From Metallyticus violacea (taxonomy: Eukaryota; Arthropoda; Insecta; Mantodea; Metallyticidae): a DNA stretch of 64,000 nucleotides. The DNA lies in contig CM060834.1 of NCBI GenBank assembly GCA_030762175.1, positions 33,478,501-33,542,500 of the forward strand, written 5' to 3'. Below, in pieces: positions 59,641 through 64,000 of the stretch. The translations under genes and the position numbers were made by a program. The notes beneath the pieces are model-generated. The model was not told the DNA's origin and made no database searches. It saw only the letters and a program-made list of their open reading frames with translations. Each line of letters begins with the position of its first letter. Positions within the stretch are counted from its first letter, which is position 1.

Positions 59641-60639
59641 AATTCGGATTCTTCTTGAAAGCTTGAAAAATTCACATATAAAATGAACTATATTTATGGT
59701 CACTAAAATTGGAGAAACTATTTATGAAACAAAATACTTATTGTCGTGGTAACTGCTTTTAGTTCTGTTGATGGGAAGGCTTTGAACTTACCAATACTTT
59801 TTTATATTGAAACCTTTATGCTCATATACAGTTTTAGTAACATTAATAAAATAATACTTACTGTCACATTTTAAATAGAAAAAAAAGACAATATTATATT
59901 CCTTTTAGAAGCATCCCTATCAATCAAATGTTCTAAAATAACTCAAGTTGTGTTGTGACACAGTAATGCAGCAGTTTTCTAGTCAGGGATGGAAGTAGAC
60001 AGTAGGTTTTTAGCTTTCCAGGTTCCTTTGCCTCTCATAAATATACACCATTTCACTCTTGCATAAATTAAAAAAAATAAATAAATAAAAAATAATATAT
60101 ATATAAAAACATGTATTTCCAAAACATTGAAATATTCATCTATTTTCTCAGATTTATTTTCTGAATGAATTTGCACTGAAACATCAATGTGCTAAATACC
60201 ATAAGTGCATATGCTCTTAAAAATATATATATATATATATATGTTCAATAAACGTTTCATCCCTACATATAATATTCCTAGAAATGTTCAGAATGAAATA
60301 AATGCTAAGCTGCTGAGCAAATTTTTCCAACATAACTTATTTGCTATGCTCAGGAAGTCTTATATTTGAACATTATATGGCCATCTTTAAAACTTCATGT
60401 ACCAAAGTTGTTGTTCATAAATTGATGTCTAGTTTCAGTAAGATGAACCTATTGGTGACACAGCTAAGGGGTAGTTGAAGATAATTCATGATTTTATCAG
60501 TTGATCTGAACTCTAAAACATTTTTTTGCCAGTGCAGTGATAGATTTCTTTTTGTTGTAATATTTATAGGGTTGTATGATGTACATTTGTTCAATAATAT
60601 AACATCCTCCATCTTTATGCTGTCTTGGTTTTATCTGAA
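59641..60639. other. Intron 7, no feature
   Basis: AT-rich, a (TA)n run at about 60222-60242. No exon candidate seen. Confidence 0.6.
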
Positions 60640-60929
60640 AGACAGAGGATACATCCATTGTTTTTCACTACTTTACAAAATTATCCTTACATCTTTTCCA
60701 TCTTATCTACTTGTTTTCAATATCTATCTTCCTGTCATAACTTAAACACTTGCTTTGAAACCTGTGAAATCATCACTGAACATCACATTTCTTATGCATT
60801 GGTACAGAATGTCAGAGACTGCCAAACTTTAGGAGCATTTCATAAGAAATTATTTAATGTGATTAGAAATAGGAGATTATGTGATTTCTAATGTTCCAAT
60901 ACAGATATTGTTTGCTTTATTTTTCTGTA

Positions 60930-60987
<58 letters not shown>

Positions 60988-61275
60988 TTTCCTATCATTT
61001 CCATAACAACATCATGTTTTTAATTCTTTACGCTTTACTAACACATTTACCACTACCACTGCCACCACTTATTATTTATCATGAATTATTTTCATTATTC
61101 ATGTTTTGCTAGCACATTAATTTACATACTGTTTTATGTTTTACATATGTTATACTTGTTGCTGCTTAATTATGCTGTTTATTACTGCATTATCACTGAA
61201 ACTTGATTAAATAATTATTCTTAGATGGGTAGAGTAGGAGAAAAGGCCCAATGGCCTTGGCTCTTCCACAGTAAA
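60640..61275 (+). mobile_element. LINE 3' end with (TTA)n and conserved 3' hairpin
   Basis: Plus strand: LSERQRIHPLFFTTLQNYPY and SSCHNLNT near 60630-60760, then VRDCQTLGAFHKKLFNVIRN near 60805-60870 and a stop at 60889. The UTR holds TTA runs at 60931-60985 and ends with 'ggtagagtaggagaaaaggc' and 'aatggccttggctcttcca' near 61220-61270. The same protein segment and UTR end occur on the minus strand at 32480-33310, so they are one family. Confidence 0.7.
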
Positions 61276-61450
61276 TACGTATTTAGAAATTGTCTTTACA
61301 CATTTCCAGTTAAAACAGAATGAAAATTTATTAAGCTGAGATTTTAATAGTTTTGCTTATTGTATTAGATGAGATATTAGATCTAACGGGCAGGGTTATA
61401 GTTATAAAAAAAATATTACCATGGTGCTTCACATAACGTTGTTGTTATTA

Positions 61451-61494
<44 letters not shown>

Positions 61495-62449
61495 GTAATG
61501 CTACTATTATTTTATTATAATTATAACTAATTCACATCTGCAAATTAAGAAAATAATGGCTGCTCAAATAATTATTATGTTCATAAATTCAATTAAATGT
61601 TTCCATGTCACCCTGTCATTCCACATTCTGTTGATTGCCATGATTGGTTGTCATCTCTCAAATGGCGATATAACTATGATCTAACATATGCTACTAGAAA
61701 TTGATAATCCATTGGGTTTTATTAACATCACAGATGAAACATTGCTTATCAAGAGCAAGTTCATTGACAATTATTTTCATAGTACAGAAACCATTTTCAC
61801 ATTCAGCTGTGCAGCAGATATGATTTAATTGCATTTGTCGAGGTGTTACAAAGTTTTTGCCTCCTTCATCAAACCATTTAGTGCTAAGTATGCTAGCAAG
61901 TCAAAATTGTGAGCACAATTTTTATTATACTATAATGGTTATAATAAAGAAGTAAAGTGGTCCCAAGTTGCAGAAAAAGTACCAGAGTACTGGCATGGGG
62001 TGCCCTGGTAGAATTATACCCCTGCTTCATAGCTCTGTTGTAACTTATTACCCAAGGATCTCGTAAGATACTGCCTTACTGCTTTTGTCAACTATAAACT
62101 TTACAGTAGCTCTGGTCAGGGGCATACTGCATAGGTGTTAGGGAGATTAGAACTCCACTCTTTGAATCCTCCATTCTTCCAAGGTAAACCTTTTTTATTT
62201 CTTTTTGTTTTTTCTTATATAGCAAAAATTAAACTTTGTTAATATTTGCCTTATTTTGCACTTAATAAGCTGCAAGACTCACCTTATCTTAAATATCTAC
62301 CATATGTCCATCATTGATGCAGTAGGGTATTAATGAAATGATAATTTATTGAAAATATACCAGAGGTTATGTAATATATTACAATCAAATATACATACTT
62401 TATCAAACTATTACAAAATGAGATCTAAAATAAATAATACTAATCTGAC
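61276..62449. other. Intron 7, (TTA)n at 61449-61493, no other feature
   Basis: A TTA run only. No exon or family recognised. Confidence 0.6.
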
Positions 62450-63110
62450 CTATCTCCTCTAGATATTTTCTTTCTATAGTTGTTTGTTTACATTCTGATC
62501 CCAACTCCAGGTTATTAGTGTGTATTGGTATCATATTGCTGTATTATCCTATCCTTGTTTAACTTATCTGACCTATTGTACTTCTAAGGTTATGTTTCCC
62601 TCTTCTTCCTCTTAATCATTCTTATCTATTTCTCTCTAACTTTTCCCTATTCTTCTCACATTTTACAACTAAATCTTTCTGCTTAATATTTTCCCATCTA
62701 AATTCTTCCATTTTGTTACAGGCCTGTTCTCTCCATAACTTTGTCTACAGTATAATAAACAATGAAAATATGTATTGTTTCTGTATACATTGGGCATTTT
62801 TCTACCTCTTTATCATATCATAACCCTTTTAAACTTATAATTCCAGTTCTAGCACATGCAAATCCTCTCCAACCTACTTTATCACATTGTTGTATATATT
62901 TTCCCTACCCCATACTATTTTTATTTCCCTATAAAGTCTGAATGTCTTTTCTGTCACACTATCAAGCATTTCTTGTGTTGTCTTTTCTTTCCTTTCAACA
63001 TCTCCCAATCTTACGTTTATTTCTTCCCAGAATCCTCTGTTTTGGTTTTCCCTATTTATCAGGATATTAATGAGGATTGATATTTTAAAAAAGAAACAAG
63101 TATTTTTCAT
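62450..63110 (-). mobile_element. LINE 3' portion, same layout as 5590-6830
   Basis: Minus strand: VERKEKTTQEMLDSVTEK then REIKIVWGRENIYNNVIK (63000-62880), GWRGFACARTGI near 62870-62835, YDKEVEKCPMYTETIHIF near 62815-62760, and ERTGL*QNGRI near 62730-62695. The GW-RGFA.ARTG...K...CP order parallels REGLAWFRTG in the LINE at 5590-6830. Broken frames, so dead. Confidence 0.55.
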
Positions 63111-64000
63111 ACAGGAAAGTGTGTTTTCTCATATTTTGTAATTTAATTACAAACAGATTAGCTGTATTTGCATTAACCATCAACTTGCTTTGTAAGACAT
63201 TTAAATAGCCCTATCTTCTTGTATAATGTTGCCAGACCTTAATAGCTTGCACTGAAAGTGTAAGAACTGTAATTGTTTCAAACAATGTCTGTTTACTAGA
63301 ATTCTACTCACTTATTGCTGGAGTGTTGCTTCTATGTTTCTTTGGTTATGATGAATGATGAAAATGACTTAATTATAAAGTTAAACCTTGTTCCATTCGT
63401 AGTTCACAAAGAGTTTCTCTGTCACCAAGGTTAACGTAATTCATGGCCATTACGTCAGAATCAGAATAGGGAAAATAAATAAGCAGGGGGCAAATTTTTC
63501 CTATTTTGTTAAGAACTTGAAACCTACTTATGGGCCCATACATGAAAATATTGAAGCCAAGTATGAATTATATCATCAAGCACTGCAGATAACTGTGCAG
63601 CATGTGACCTACTTCTATTTTTGGCTCCAGATGATATTGCTTCATACATCATTACACTTTTTTGCGCAAACTGACTTTCTAATAGAATATATTACCACTC
63701 CATTGTGTATATCTTCCTAAGTACAATTTAAATAATTACACTTTTATATTATTAATTCATTTATGTTGCCCATAGTGGTGGATTATAGCTGATTTGAGTG
63801 AACAATTGTCCTTAACTTTTTAAAAGATTTCTTTTCTGAGAATCATTTTTTTCAATATCTTTAAAATGTCCAAGCTATATTTATTTCATGCAAATTAAGC
63901 ATTAATTCAGTCCTAATCTATGAGTGTAGTTTTCAAATTTTCATACCAAACTCTGGCCTGAAATGTATGACAATTATTTAAATTCTGTTACCTATGTCTA
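63111..64000. other. Intron 7 to window edge, no feature
   Basis: The 67-codon plus frame at 63517-63720 has no hydrophobic profile or motif expected of the last MCT helix and no phase-1 acceptor in the right place, so I do not take it as exon 8. Confidence 0.5.

Larger units (their letters stand above)
20569..64000 (+). other. Gene locus: SLC16-family monocarboxylate transporter, 3' end beyond window
   Basis: The coding model joins 20569-20890, 26842-27476, 30406-30657, 33614-33960, 43278-43395, 46167-46388 and 51676-51961, giving 727 codons plus one base. All introns are GT-AG and phases are consistent at every join. The family moves monocarboxylates or related small solutes across the plasma membrane, often with protons. 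The long central loop and the divergent helices look closer to the MCT9/12/14-type orphan branch than to the lactate carriers MCT1-4, so the substrate cannot be predicted. About eleven of twelve helices are covered. Exon 8 should begin in phase 1 and encode the last helix and tail; I did not find it before 64000. Confidence 0.9.

Noticed and set aside
63517..63720. Candidate exon 8 of the transporter
   Set aside because: No suitable phase-1 acceptor and sequence unlike an MCT last helix.

Overview
The window looks like AT-rich nuclear DNA from a large-genome insect. The grounds are GT-AG introns of 2.7-9.3 kb, mariner, Tc1-like, LINE and Penelope-like elements, tRNA-derived SINEs and many ATT microsatellites. 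The repeat mix would suit a hemimetabolous insect, but I cannot name the species or order from sequence alone.

One real protein gene is visible. It is a plus-strand monocarboxylate transporter (SLC16/MCT, major facilitator superfamily) with seven coding exons: 20569-20890, 26842-27476, 30406-30657, 33614-33960, 43278-43395, 46167-46388 and 51676-51961. Junction phases agree throughout (1,0,0,2,0,0,1) and the exons give 727 codons. The DGGWGW signature sits at the start of helix 1 and the RxGxG-type MCT region around helix 5. A long hydrophilic central loop is spread over exons 3-5. The model stops at a good donor after about helix 11; the last helix and C-terminus were not found before position 64000, so the gene is truncated by the window edge.

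The 20.5 kb upstream of the start codon holds no recognisable gene. It holds a SINE, a DDE transposon fragment, two LINE tails, a mariner copy, a GC-richer island at 13.15-13.28 kb with two CREs, two CACGTG boxes and an RFX-type X-box, a Tc1-like fragment, a degenerate ~300-bp tandem array and a second mariner copy. A strong splice acceptor at 20121-20123 suggests a 5' UTR exon reaching back from the start codon. The island is therefore a candidate distal promoter; this is inference.

Introns 1-4 hold SINEs, LINE tails, decayed Tc1-like and DDE elements and a clean 7 x 62-bp tandem array. Introns 5-7 hold Penelope-like elements (reverse transcriptase plus GIY-YIG endonuclease), one with 65-bp inverted ends and hammerhead-like CTGATGA...GAAAC cores. 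There are several nested insertions: a SINE inside a mariner and a SINE inside a LINE, each with target-site duplications.

The most striking large-scale pattern is a drop in CpG near 40 kb. By hand count the 5' part has about 13-22 CpG per kb and the 3' part about 2-5. The change falls inside intron 4, with CpG-rich exons 1-4 upstream and CpG-poor exons 5-7 downstream, as expected if only the 3' gene body is methylated in the germ line.
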